A DNA stretch of 64,000 nucleotides, taken from NCBI GenBank assembly GCA_951812615.1, contig CATOSU010000002.1:868001-932000 (forward strand), written 5' to 3'. This document shows, piece by piece, positions 33,513-40,979 of this stretch. The DNA is from an uncultured Paracoccaceae bacterium. Lineage in GTDB: Bacteria; Pseudomonadota; Alphaproteobacteria; Rhodobacterales; Rhodobacteraceae. The position numbers and the translations under genes are program-made. The notes under the pieces are model-generated. The model was not told where the DNA came from. It did no database searches and saw only the letters and a program-made list of their open reading frames with translations. The first letter of the stretch is position 1. Every line of letters starts with the position of its first letter.

Positions 33513-34946
33513 TCACCCACCCCCAACCACAATCGCACCCTCCGGCCCGAACCAGACCACATGGCCGATGATGTGGTCCTCTTCCGCCACCGGACGCGGC
33601 GCCCGGTCATCGGCATCGCTGCCCATGGTCCAGACCCCGCCATCCTGTCTGAGCCGCTTGACCACAAGGCCCGTGTCTGTCCGGACCACGAAAATCGCGC
33701 CCTCCCGTGGCTCGGTCACATCCAGATTGAGAACAAGGATGTCGTCAGTGTGGATGGTCGGCTCCATCGAGCGCCCCGCCGCCCGGATCCCGACAAGGCG
33801 GTCGGGCCTGAGGCCCGGCGGAATATCATCCGCGGCCACGATCAGCGTGCCCGTCTCCCCGTCCTCGAACACGTCCTCGCCCGGCCCGGCCGCCGCGCGG
33901 ACATCGACAAACTGCCGCAGGGGCAGCCTGCGGGCGTCCTGCGCGCCCGGATCGGGCCGCAACAGGCGCTCCGCCAGGGCATCCAGTTTCTCCGCCATCT
34001 CGTCCTTCAGCGCCCGGGTCTCGGACTTCAGCTTGCTGTCGAGCATCTGCCCCATGCTGCCCCTGTCCAGCACGGCTGCGGGGCTGGCATGGGCCGTGCC
34101 CCGGTCCTTGAGCCGCGCCTCCATTGCCGCCACGACCGCCTCGGCCGCCGCCCCCTCGGGCAGGCCCAGCATGTCGGTGATCGGTTTCGGGATGGGCGGA
34201 GAGGCGTTCGGGGGCGGGGCTGGCGGCAATGCATGGGCCGGTGGCCTGGGGTCGGGGACGTATTCGCAATTCTCCTTACCGGGACGGCCCCGGAAGACCG
34301 CCACGACCGGGTAGGTCTCGCGGATGCCTGCGGCAAAGCGCTCCTCCTCGAAGCTCTGCTGCTGCCCGTCGCGCTTCGGCATCCAGCCCCGGAGTTTCAG
34401 GCTGCCATTCGCGCCCTTCTCCACGAGCCGCTTGATCGCGGCGCGGCCCTGATAATCGAGCACCCAGACCCGGTCGCCCTCCCGCACCTCGGTGCCCGGC
34501 GAGACCAGACAGATCGCGCCGCCATCAATTCCCTCGGGGATCATCGACTGGCCCGAGGCCGACACATAAAAGGCATTCTCGTCCATCACATCCTCCGGTT
34601 TCGGCAAGGGATCGCGCAGCGGCTGGTTCTTCCCCCAGCCCTGCACGCTGCAACTGGCTATGCCCTTGTGCGGCAGTGTGGCCTCGGTGAAAGCGTCCCA
34701 GGCGGGCCGCGGGGTCTTCTGCGATTCGGCGAAATCACCGCCGCGCGGCGGGCCGATGTAGAATTCAAGGCCAAGCGCGCGGCAGATTTCGGCGGCGCGG
34801 TTGATAGTTGGCACCTGCCCATCTGATAGAATTCCATAGAAACTCCTGACGGGTACGCCAAGCTCAAGCGCCGCCGCACGAACCGAAAGATCGCGACGGG
34901 CTAGTTCGGACTTAACTCCCGCAATGAATTCAATGTGAGCATGCAT
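33513..34946 (-). CDS. Phage repressor with two tandem S24 (LexA-like) peptidase domains
   Basis: 477 aa from MHAHIEFIAGVKSE. Residues 1-65 hold a helix-turn-helix (LSVRAAALELGVPVRSFYGIL). The first S24 domain has Ser134 in GQSMIPEG and Lys172 in AAIKRLV, 38 apart. A proline-rich linker and a helical segment (residues 250-330) follow. The second S24 domain has Ser393 in GRSMEPTI and Lys430 in VVKRLR, 37 apart as in LexA, and an Ala-Gly cleavage-type site (RAAAGPGE) before it. RecA-stimulated self-cleavage is the expected mode of induction. I chose this start because a perfect operator-like palindrome lies just upstream; an ATG at 35009 is also open. Confidence 0.85.
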   Translation of the reverse strand: MHAHIEFIAGVKSELARRDLSVRAAALELGVPVRSFYGILSDGQVPTINRAAEICRALGLEFYIGPPRGGDFAESQKTPRPAWDAFTEATLPHKGIASCSVQGWGKNQPLRDPLPKPEDVMDENAFYVSASGQSMIPEGIDGGAICLVSPGTEVREGDRVWVLDYQGRAAIKRLVEKGANGSLKLRGWMPKRDGQQQSFEEERFAAGIRETYPVVAVFRGRPGKENCEYVPDPRPPAHALPPAPPPNASPPIPKPITDMLGLPEGAAAEAVVAAMEARLKDRGTAHASPAAVLDRGSMGQMLDSKLKSETRALKDEMAEKLDALAERLLRPDPGAQDARRLPLRQFVDVRAAAGPGEDVFEDGETGTLIVAADDIPPGLRPDRLVGIRAAGRSMEPTIHTDDILVLNLDVTEPREGAIFVVRTDTGLVVKRLRQDGGVWTMGSDADDRAPRPVAEEDHIIGHVVWFGPEGAIVVGGG

Positions 34947-34947
34947 C

Positions 34948-34967
34948 AAGTGCAAGTTATTGCACTT
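34948..34967. promoter_or_regulatory. Operator-like palindrome at the repressor start
   Basis: AAGTGCAA-gtta-TTGCACTT, perfect eight-base arms, ending one base before the repressor start codon. Probable autoregulatory site for the repressor. Confidence 0.6.
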
Positions 34968-34999
34968 TTGCGTAATAAAGCACAAATAGCTTGACGAAG

Positions 35000-35036
35000 T
35001 TTGCGTCATAGCGCAAATTTGGCGTTATGACGCAAA
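35000..35036. promoter_or_regulatory. Operator-like inverted repeat between repressor and early operon
   Basis: Arms TTTGCGTCAT (35000-35009) and ATGACGCAAA (35027-35036) are exact inverted copies with 17 bases between. The right arm contains the ATG of the first early gene. GCGCAAA occurs again between the arms and just after them. A TTGACG at 34991 may be the -35 of the early promoter. The region is AT-rich compared with the rest of the phage. Confidence 0.6.
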
Positions 35037-35314
35037 CCGCGCAAATAATCAGACTCATTCATGTCTACGGGAAGGCCACGGGCTTAAGTACAGGGACGGT
35101 GAGTCGCTACATGGCGGGAAATGGTGACTTCTGTGACCGCCTTGAGCGTGGCTGCGACGTCACCACCCGCCGCGCGGCTCGTGTCGCCCAGAATCTCTCC
35201 GACCACTGGCCCACTGACCTTGCCTGGCCGTCTGACATCCCGCGCCCTGCGCCGGTGCCCGGCTCGCCTGCGGCACTGGCGGCGGCTGGGGCCCCGCCGG
35301 AGGATGCTGCATGA
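35027..35314 (+). CDS. Cro/Ner-type early regulator candidate
   Basis: 95 aa. Residues 5-45 resemble a helix-turn-helix (IIRLIHVYGKATGLSTGTVSRYMAGNG), followed by TTRRAARVAQNLSDHWPTDLAWPSDIPRP, an ending common to small early proteins of Rhodobacteraceae phages. Divergent from the repressor and first in the early operon, the place of Ner in Mu. No SD is visible; the start codon is inside an operator arm. Confidence 0.6.
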   Translation: MTQTAQIIRLIHVYGKATGLSTGTVSRYMAGNGDFCDRLERGCDVTTRRAARVAQNLSDHWPTDLAWPSDIPRPAPVPGSPAALAAAGAPPEDAA

Positions 35315-35538
35315 CCGGGCGTTGCGACAGATGCGGGCGCGGTTCCGCCGGGGTCTATGAACTGGCGCTGATCCGGATCGATGACGGGCTTTTGGATACT
35401 GATGCGGTGGCCTGCGCCCGCATGACCGAGTTGTGCCCGGCCTGCCGGGACCGCCTGGCGGACCGTGTGGCCGGACTGCTGCCGGTCTGGGAGGGCGACG
35501 CCAGAGGTCACGACGCGGGCGCGGAGGGGGTGACATGA
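35311..35538 (+). CDS. Small zinc-ribbon-like phage protein
   Basis: 75 aa with two CxxC pairs, CDRCGRG near the N terminus and CPACRD in the middle, likely binding one zinc. Couples to the preceding gene by ATGA overlap. Role unknown. Confidence 0.65.
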   Translation: MTGRCDRCGRGSAGVYELALIRIDDGLLDTDAVACARMTELCPACRDRLADRVAGLLPVWEGDARGHDAGAEGVT

Positions 35539-35804
35539 GACCCCGTGTGTCCCGTTCTCCCTGTCCACCGCCTGCGCTGACTGCGCGCGCGGTGGCACCT
35601 GCCCCGGCCCTGCGCACAAGTTCCCGCTGGCGGGAAGTTCTGTCCCCCATCGTGCGCGGGGCCGGGGCCTTTTGCCGGTGGCCGGGCCAGACCCTTGCGG
35701 CGCTGGAGGATCACTGGATCGGCGATCTGATCGGGGTGGCGGCGATATTCGGAACGCTGTGGCTGGGTCTCCTGTTTGCCCACGCGACGGGGGTGAGCCC
35801 ATGA
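35535..35804 (+). CDS. Small membrane protein, early operon
   Basis: 89 aa from an ATG overlapping the previous stop. Basic N-terminal half, then one membrane helix near the C terminus (IGVAAIFGTLWLGLLFAHA). No family recognised. Confidence 0.55.
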   Translation: MRPRVSRSPCPPPALTARAVAPAPALRTSSRWREVLSPIVRGAGAFCRWPGQTLAALEDHWIGDLIGVAAIFGTLWLGLLFAHATGVSP

Positions 35805-36382
35805 GCGCAGCGACAGACATGCAGGCCCTGCGCCGGGCGCTGTCGGAGGCGGGGTCTCTGATGGCGCCTGCGGGCGTTGCCCTCGACAGGGCCACAGCAC
35901 GGGCGCTGCTGCGCCGGATGCGCATCGCGGTCGCCGCCGCGAAGCGGCTTGAGGACAAAGGGGCCTGGGCGCGCTGTCTCGCCGCGCGCTCCAGGGGCGC
36001 AATGCCGTCCAGGGCCGCGCTGCGCACGAGCCTTGAGGGTCTCGGAGCGCTGCCGGAGATGGCGGGCGGTGAGGACCGGGCGCTGGGGCATATCGTCTGC
36101 GCGGCGGCGCATGTGGCGGGTCTTGATGCGGACACATTGCGCGGGCGGAGCCGCGAGCGGCACATCGTCCAGCCGCGCCAATTGGCGATGCTGCTGGCGG
36201 CGGTATTGACCGAGGCGAGTTACACGCGCATCGGCGCCGCACTCGGGGCGCGCGATCACACCACGGTAACCCACGGGCTGCGCGCGGCGCGGCATTGGCT
36301 GGAGACATCCGGCACGGCGGCGCTGATGGCGGCCGAGGTGCTGGACCGGCTGGGTCGCGACCGGGCCGGGAGGGCGGCGTGA
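35801..36382 (+). CDS. Early protein with DnaA domain IV-like DNA-binding motif
   Basis: 193 aa. The C-terminal part contains ASYTRIGAALGARDHTTVTHGLRAA, which matches the DnaA-box-binding signature (RDHTTVxHG/A) of replication initiator DnaA. The AAA+ part of DnaA is absent. It may bind DnaA-box-like sites in host or phage DNA, perhaps competing with the host initiator or regulating early genes. ATGA overlap with the upstream gene. Confidence 0.75.
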   Translation: MSAATDMQALRRALSEAGSLMAPAGVALDRATARALLRRMRIAVAAAKRLEDKGAWARCLAARSRGAMPSRAALRTSLEGLGALPEMAGGEDRALGHIVCAAAHVAGLDADTLRGRSRERHIVQPRQLAMLLAAVLTEASYTRIGAALGARDHTTVTHGLRAARHWLETSGTAALMAAEVLDRLGRDRAGRAA

Positions 36383-36771
36383 TGGAGGTCGCGATAAGCA
36401 TCCGAACGCGCCGGGGCGTTGCCTGTTTCGCCCGCCGGGCGGACGATCTGATCTCAGTCCTGACTGTCGATGCGGATGACGTTGTCATCGTCAGCGAGCG
36501 CGGGCTCGACATCGTCCAGGATATTACGAGGCAGCGTGATGATATCCCGCACCCCTCAGGAAAGGACATTCCGATGACCCCGGCGCCCGGAGGGCAGACA
36601 CCGCCAGATCTCAAGTCCCTGTCGGTTGAGGTTGCCCTTCATCTCGACGGTCTCTCCGTCATGGACGCGATTTACGTACTCAGGCTGGCGGAGGATTTGG
36701 TCAAAATGACGACGACCGTTTCGCATCGCGCGCTCGTCCCGCCATCGGTTCAAGGGGAGGGGACGTCATGA
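36382..36771 (+). CDS. Hypothetical early phage protein
   Basis: 129 aa. The start lies behind an exact 23-base leader that occurs again before the gene at 36990. A second possible start at 36574 (MTPAPGGQTPPDLK) has a strong SD (AGGAAAGGA). The C-terminal half is helical (EVALHLDGLSVMDAIYVLRLAEDLVKM) and ends PPSVQGEGTS, a tail shared with the gene ending at 37283. Confidence 0.55.
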   Translation: MEVAISIRTRRGVACFARRADDLISVLTVDADDVVIVSERGLDIVQDITRQRDDIPHPSGKDIPMTPAPGGQTPPDLKSLSVEVALHLDGLSVMDAIYVLRLAEDLVKMTTTVSHRALVPPSVQGEGTS

Positions 36772-36917
36772 CGGATCTCCACAAGAACCTCTTCGATCTC
36801 TGCACGCAGGCCATCTATCGCCTGTTCGGTCGCGGTCGTCAGGTCGCGCAGGCCCTCGGCCAGCGCCTTGACTTCCGGGGCGCCTCGTCTTCCGGCATCC
36901 TCGAAGTCTCGGCGCAT
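36750..36917 (-). CDS. Possible small antisense helical protein
   Basis: 55 aa on the opposite strand: MRRDFEDAGRRGAPEVKALA, then amphipathic helices (EGLRDLTTATEQAIDGLRAE, IEEVLVEIRH). The helical periodicity is better than that of the + strand reading across the same bases. A weak GGGGAAA lies upstream. The only - strand gene inside the early operon if real. Confidence 0.35.
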   Translation of the reverse strand: MRRDFEDAGRRGAPEVKALAEGLRDLTTATEQAIDGLRAEIEEVLVEIRHDVPSP

Positions 36918-36989
36918 GGTGATTTCCCCATCGGTTGTGTGGCAACACCGATGATCGCGGCGGCGCGCCCGGGCCGGGAGGGCGGCGTG

Positions 36990-37283
36990 ATGCATGCGGC
37001 CCGCCTCCACCGGTCGCCCCGGCTCAAGCGGGTGCACGGTCTGCTCGGCGACGGTGCCGAGCGCTCGACGCTTGAGATCATCACGGGCGCGCGGGTCTGC
37101 GCGGTCAATGCCTGCATTGCGGAGTTGCGCGCCAACGGGGCCGAGATCGCCTGCCGCCAGACGGTGAGCGCGCGAGGCGAGCGCATCTGGCTGTATCGGA
37201 TGGTGAGGCCCGCCCCGCCATCGGTTCAAGGGGAGGGCCGAACGCCCGCCCCGCCATCGGGTCAAGGGGAGGGGACGTCATGA
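36990..37283 (+). CDS. Small winged-helix-like early phage protein
   Basis: 97 aa from an ATG preceded by GGGAGGG. LKRVHGLLGDGAERSTLEIITGARVCAVNACIAELRANGAEI followed by GERIWLYRM fits a compact winged helix with a short beta hairpin. An in-frame start at 36768 exists but that part reads poorly. The Gln-Gly tail (SVQGEG, SGQGEG) comes from the direct repeats. Confidence 0.6.
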   Translation: MHAARLHRSPRLKRVHGLLGDGAERSTLEIITGARVCAVNACIAELRANGAEIACRQTVSARGERIWLYRMVRPAPPSVQGEGRTPAPPSGQGEGTS

Positions 37284-38074
37284 CGGATCGGGCCGACCTG
37301 AGGCTTGTTGATACTGCGGGTCATCCCGGGCTTGTGTTCGCCGGCGAACTTTCACACGCCGACTGGCGAGATATCGGTCTTGTGCTGGCCCGGGAGCGGT
37401 GTGACAGCGCGTTCGAGTGGCGCATCGGCGACTGGGCGCTGGCTGCCTCAGGTGTCGTCTCGACCCTGGCCGAGGCGGCGGTGATTGTTGGCGAGAGCGA
37501 GGGCAATCTTCGCAAGTTCGTCTCGGTCGCCAGGGTTTTCCAGCCTGTTCGCCGGCGAACAGATGTCGCGTTTCACCTGCATCTTGAGGTGGTGGCTCTG
37601 CCCGAGGTCGAGCAGGAGCGTCTGCTGGATCTGGCCAGCGCCGAACACTGGACGCGCGCGATGCTGCGGGATGAGGTACGGGCTGTTCGCCGGCGAACAA
37701 ACGTCAGTGATCTGGCAACCGAGGTCGCGCGGCTCAAGCGCGATCTGGCCGCCGCCCGCGCGGACCGCGACACGGCGCGCGCGGCGCTGCGGGCGACGGA
37801 GGCGCGCACGAAGGACGCGATCGGCGAGATCGGGCGGGTCTGGCACGAGATCGACCAGGTGACGGCGGCCTTCTTTGATCCGGACAATGCCGCCGGGGCC
37901 GCCGCATTGCACGGCAACGCGCGGGCGAAGGCGGCAACGCGGCTCAAAAGGCGGCTCGAAACCCGTGTGGCGGAGATCAACACCATTGCGGCGCGCATCG
38001 AGGCCCGGCTGGTGGCCTCCGGCGCAGCGGACACCGCAACGGATACCGCAACGGACATCCCGGAGGATCGGTAA
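37280..38074 (+). CDS. LmbU-like DNA-binding regulator
   Basis: 264 aa. Residues 20-135 follow the LmbU-type pattern: WRDIGLVLAR, FEWRIGDWALAAS, NLRKFVSVARVFQPVRRRTDVAFHLHLEVVALPEVEQERLLDLA, LRDEVRAVRRR. The rest is a long coiled coil (LATEVARLKRDLAAARADRDTARAALRATEA) and a low-complexity tail. The gene itself holds three copies of the palindrome GTTCGCCGGCGAAC. It lies immediately before the transposase gene and the two are translationally coupled (TAATG). Confidence 0.6.
   Translation: MTDRADLRLVDTAGHPGLVFAGELSHADWRDIGLVLARERCDSAFEWRIGDWALAASGVVSTLAEAAVIVGESEGNLRKFVSVARVFQPVRRRTDVAFHLHLEVVALPEVEQERLLDLASAEHWTRAMLRDEVRAVRRRTNVSDLATEVARLKRDLAAARADRDTARAALRATEARTKDAIGEIGRVWHEIDQVTAAFFDPDNAAGAAALHGNARAKAATRLKRRLETRVAEINTIAARIEARLVASGAADTATDTATDIPEDR
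37336..37699. repeat. Three copies of palindrome GTTCGCCGGCGAAC inside one gene
   Basis: Perfect dyads at 37336-37349 (14 bp), 37545-37562 (18 bp, CTGTTCGCCGGCGAACAG) and 37684-37699 (16 bp). The first is read as V-F-A-G-E, the other two as V-R-R-R-T, so the identity is kept at DNA level across two frames. Confidence 0.8.
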
Positions 38075-39945
38075 TGGGCACTCTGGCAATCCGGGCGCTG
38101 CGCGGGCAGGCCCCCGCTCAGACACCCGCTCAGGCCCCCGATTTGCAAGCCCCCTGCGTACCGGCTGCACCGGGCGTGCAAGCCCCCTGCATCCCCGATG
38201 CACCGCCGTCCCAATCCCCGTTCCCATCCCTGCCACATCCCTCCCTGCCGCCCGAGGGCGCGGTGCTGGAGCGCGCCCGGGTGCGGCTGGCGGCGGTGGC
38301 AGAGGCCGGACGGCTGGTGGCGGGCGGTCTGACACAGGCCGAGGCTGACAGGATTGCAGCCGGGGCGGCAGGGGTCTCCCCGGCCTCGGTGGCGTCCTGG
38401 CGCGCCCGGGTGCGCGGCCTCGGCCCCGAAGCGCGCCTGGCCGCCCTGATGGATGCCCCGCGCCGGGGCCGGCCCAAAGGCGGCGGGGGTGCGTGTGGGG
38501 GTGATGGCGGCGGCGCGGGTGGCGGCACATCGGAGGAGACCCTCGACGATCTTCTGGCCGCGCTGGCCTTCGAGCATGGCGCGCATCTCACGGCCTCCCA
38601 TGTGGCCCGCGTGGCACGCGTGCGCCTGCATGTGGACCTGTCACTCAGATCCCTCCAGCGCCGCCTGGCCGCGTTTCGCAAAGAGCACGCCCGCGATCTC
38701 TCCGCGGTCTCGGACCCCGACGGGCACCGCTCCCGCCGCGCCCCGGCGTTCGGACGCCGCTCGGAAAATGCCCAGGGCGTGATCCCGCAGCCGAACGCGC
38801 TCTGGGAACTCGACAGCACGCCGGCGGACGTGATGTGCACCGACGGGCGGCAGACCATCGTGGGGGCCATTGATGTCGGCACGCGGCGGGGCCGGTTGCT
38901 GGTCGTGCCGGTCAGCCGGGCCACGGCGATCTGCGCGCTGCTGCGGCGCTGCCTGATCGACTGGGGCGTGCCGGAGGTTGTGCGCACCGACGAGGGCCGC
39001 GACTACACTTCGGCCCATCTCGTCCGGGCGCTGGCCGATCTTGGCATCACCCATGACATCTGCCCGCCCTATACGCCCGAGGCCAAGCCCTTCATCGAGC
39101 GGTTCTTCGGCACCACGGCGCGGGATCTCTTCGCGTATCTGCCGGGCTTTGTCGGCCACAATGTGGCCGACCGCAAGAAGATCGAGGCGAAGCGGTCGAT
39201 GGCGGCACGGCGCGGCAAGGACGGGCGCGAGACCTTCAGCGTGGCGCTGAGCGCGGCGGAACTGCAGGCGCGCTGCGATGCCTGGACGGACGGTATCTAT
39301 CACACCAGGCCCCATGCGGGGCTGGGCGGCGAGACCCCGGCGGCGCGGGCGCGGGCCTGGACCGACCCGTTGGCGCGGATTGCGGATGTGCGCGCGCTCG
39401 ACCCGCTTCTGGCCGAACCGGTCAGGGGCGGCGGCACCCGGGTGGTGCAGAAGGAAGGCCTCAGGATCGCCGCGCACTGGCATATCGCGCCGGAGCTGGG
39501 ACCACTTGTGGGGGAGCGCGTTGGCGTCCGGCGCGACCCGGCCGAGCCGGGACGGGTTCTTGTGTTCACGGAAGACGGTCGGTTTCTCTGCCTGGCCGGG
39601 GAGGCGACCGGGCAGGCGCGTGCGGCGGTGGCGGCGCAGGCAAGGGCCCGGGCGAAGAAGGCCGACAGCGCGGCGCGCGCCCGGGCCAGGAAGCTCAGGC
39701 GCGGCCAGACGCCGGAGCGGGCGATGGACGATGTGCTCGAGGCGGCCAGATCCGCCACCGCCAGGGTGGTCGATCTGCCGCGCTCCGCCGATCCGCACGA
39801 GACCCCGGCGCTTGGCGCGGCCGGCGCGGCGGCGCGCGCGGCCAGGGCCATGACGGAGACCGGACAGCCGGGCGCGGCCAGGGTCAATAGCGATCCGTTC
39901 AGGGCCGCGCTCAGACAGCTTTATCTCGAGGAGGACCAGACATGA
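38074..39945 (+). CDS. Mu-type DDE transposase (MuA homologue)
   Basis: 623 aa. The catalytic triad is visible: Asp in WELDSTPADV, Asp in VVRTDEGRDYTS, Glu in EAKPFIERFFGT. N-terminal helical DNA-binding domains precede it, and the Mu transposase C-terminal region follows (basic segment ARARARKLRRG and the MuB-contacting tail). It cuts and joins prophage ends, making both integration and replicative transposition possible. The start follows the previous stop as TAATG. Confidence 0.95.
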   Translation: MGTLAIRALRGQAPAQTPAQAPDLQAPCVPAAPGVQAPCIPDAPPSQSPFPSLPHPSLPPEGAVLERARVRLAAVAEAGRLVAGGLTQAEADRIAAGAAGVSPASVASWRARVRGLGPEARLAALMDAPRRGRPKGGGGACGGDGGGAGGGTSEETLDDLLAALAFEHGAHLTASHVARVARVRLHVDLSLRSLQRRLAAFRKEHARDLSAVSDPDGHRSRRAPAFGRRSENAQGVIPQPNALWELDSTPADVMCTDGRQTIVGAIDVGTRRGRLLVVPVSRATAICALLRRCLIDWGVPEVVRTDEGRDYTSAHLVRALADLGITHDICPPYTPEAKPFIERFFGTTARDLFAYLPGFVGHNVADRKKIEAKRSMAARRGKDGRETFSVALSAAELQARCDAWTDGIYHTRPHAGLGGETPAARARAWTDPLARIADVRALDPLLAEPVRGGGTRVVQKEGLRIAAHWHIAPELGPLVGERVGVRRDPAEPGRVLVFTEDGRFLCLAGEATGQARAAVAAQARARAKKADSAARARARKLRRGQTPERAMDDVLEAARSATARVVDLPRSADPHETPALGAAGAAARAARAMTETGQPGAARVNSDPFRAALRQLYLEEDQT

Positions 39946-40934
39946 CCGAAACCGTCACCCGACTGCCCATGCCTGCCGCCGTCCCGGCCCCGGGCGCTGA
40001 ACAGGCTGCCCCCGATACGGCCCCCGATATGGCGACCACGCTGCGCGCGGTGGCCGCCGAGATGACGGCTCATGGGCTGAGCCAGGCCGAGGCGGCGCGC
40101 GGCATCGGCGTCAGTCCGACCACGCTGGGGCGCTGGCTCGCCGACAGATACGAGGGGGACAATCCCATGGTGACCGGCAAGGCGCAGTCCTGGCTGGAGA
40201 CCCGCACCGAGGCGCGCGCCCTGACGCTGACGCCCGCCGGTCTCGATACCCATGCAGGGCTGGGCCTGACCGAAGAAATAATGGCGGCACTGGCCCATGC
40301 CCAGGCCACCGGTGACGTGGTGCTGATCCATGGCCGCTCGGGTGCGGGCAAGTCCTGGGCGCTCAAACGTTTTGCAGCCGCGCGCGCGCAGGTCACCGTG
40401 CTGACGGTGACCTGCGCCATCACCTCGCTGGCGGGCCTTTACGGGCGCATCGCGCGCGGCCTCGGGGCGGGCGGGCGCTTTGTCTCCGCGCTGGAGGCCG
40501 AGGAGGCGATCCTGGCGCGCCTCGAGGGCCGCCACGCGCTTCTGGCCATCGACGAGGCGCAGCATCTCTCCGCCCGGCTCATCGATGCGCTGCGCGGTCT
40601 GCGCGATCTCTCGGGCTGCGGCCTGGCGCTCATTGGCGACGAGACCTTGCGCATGACGCTCGGGCGCTGCCCGCAGGTCACGGGCCGGATCGGTGTACGG
40701 GTGGGCCTGGGCGTGCCGGGCGCGGCCGATGTGAGTGCGCTGCTGGCATCTGTGCTGGACCGCGCCCCCTCGGCATCCGAACGCAAGGCGGCCCGGGCTG
40801 CTGTCGCCGCGCCCGGGGGGATGCACGCGCTGCGCCGGCTCATGGCGCGCGCCTTCATGATCGCCCGCGCCGATGGGCGGGCGGCAATCACACCCGACGA
40901 TATCGCCGCCGCGGCCGCCGGCATGGAGGCCTGA
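39942..40934 (+). CDS. MuB-type target-selection ATPase
   Basis: 330 aa. N-terminal helix-turn-helix (LSQAEAARGIGVSPTTLGRWL), Walker A GRSGAGKS, Walker B ALLAIDEAQHL, and an AAA+ sensor region. MuB binds DNA as ATP filament, delivers target DNA to the transposase and gives target immunity. Overlaps the transposase stop by four bases. Confidence 0.93.
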   Translation: MTETVTRLPMPAAVPAPGAEQAAPDTAPDMATTLRAVAAEMTAHGLSQAEAARGIGVSPTTLGRWLADRYEGDNPMVTGKAQSWLETRTEARALTLTPAGLDTHAGLGLTEEIMAALAHAQATGDVVLIHGRSGAGKSWALKRFAAARAQVTVLTVTCAITSLAGLYGRIARGLGAGGRFVSALEAEEAILARLEGRHALLAIDEAQHLSARLIDALRGLRDLSGCGLALIGDETLRMTLGRCPQVTGRIGVRVGLGVPGAADVSALLASVLDRAPSASERKAARAAVAAPGGMHALRRLMARAFMIARADGRAAITPDDIAAAAAGMEA

Positions 40935-40979
40935 GAGGCCGCGCAAGATCAACCGACCCACCAACCTGGAGGACATGAC

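Larger units (their letters stand above)
36738..37289. repeat. Direct repeats carrying gene-end and gene-start signals
   Basis: A 40-base unit (36738-36777 and 37250-37289) is repeated with one mismatch, and a 24-base part of it occurs a third time at 37214-37237. It spans the end of one gene, an SD (AAGGGGAGGGG) and the next ATG (ATGACGGATC). The 23-base leader CGGGCCGGGAGGGCGGCG-tgatg occurs at 36362-36384 and 36970-36992. Together the units bracket exchangeable gene cassettes. Confidence 0.75.
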
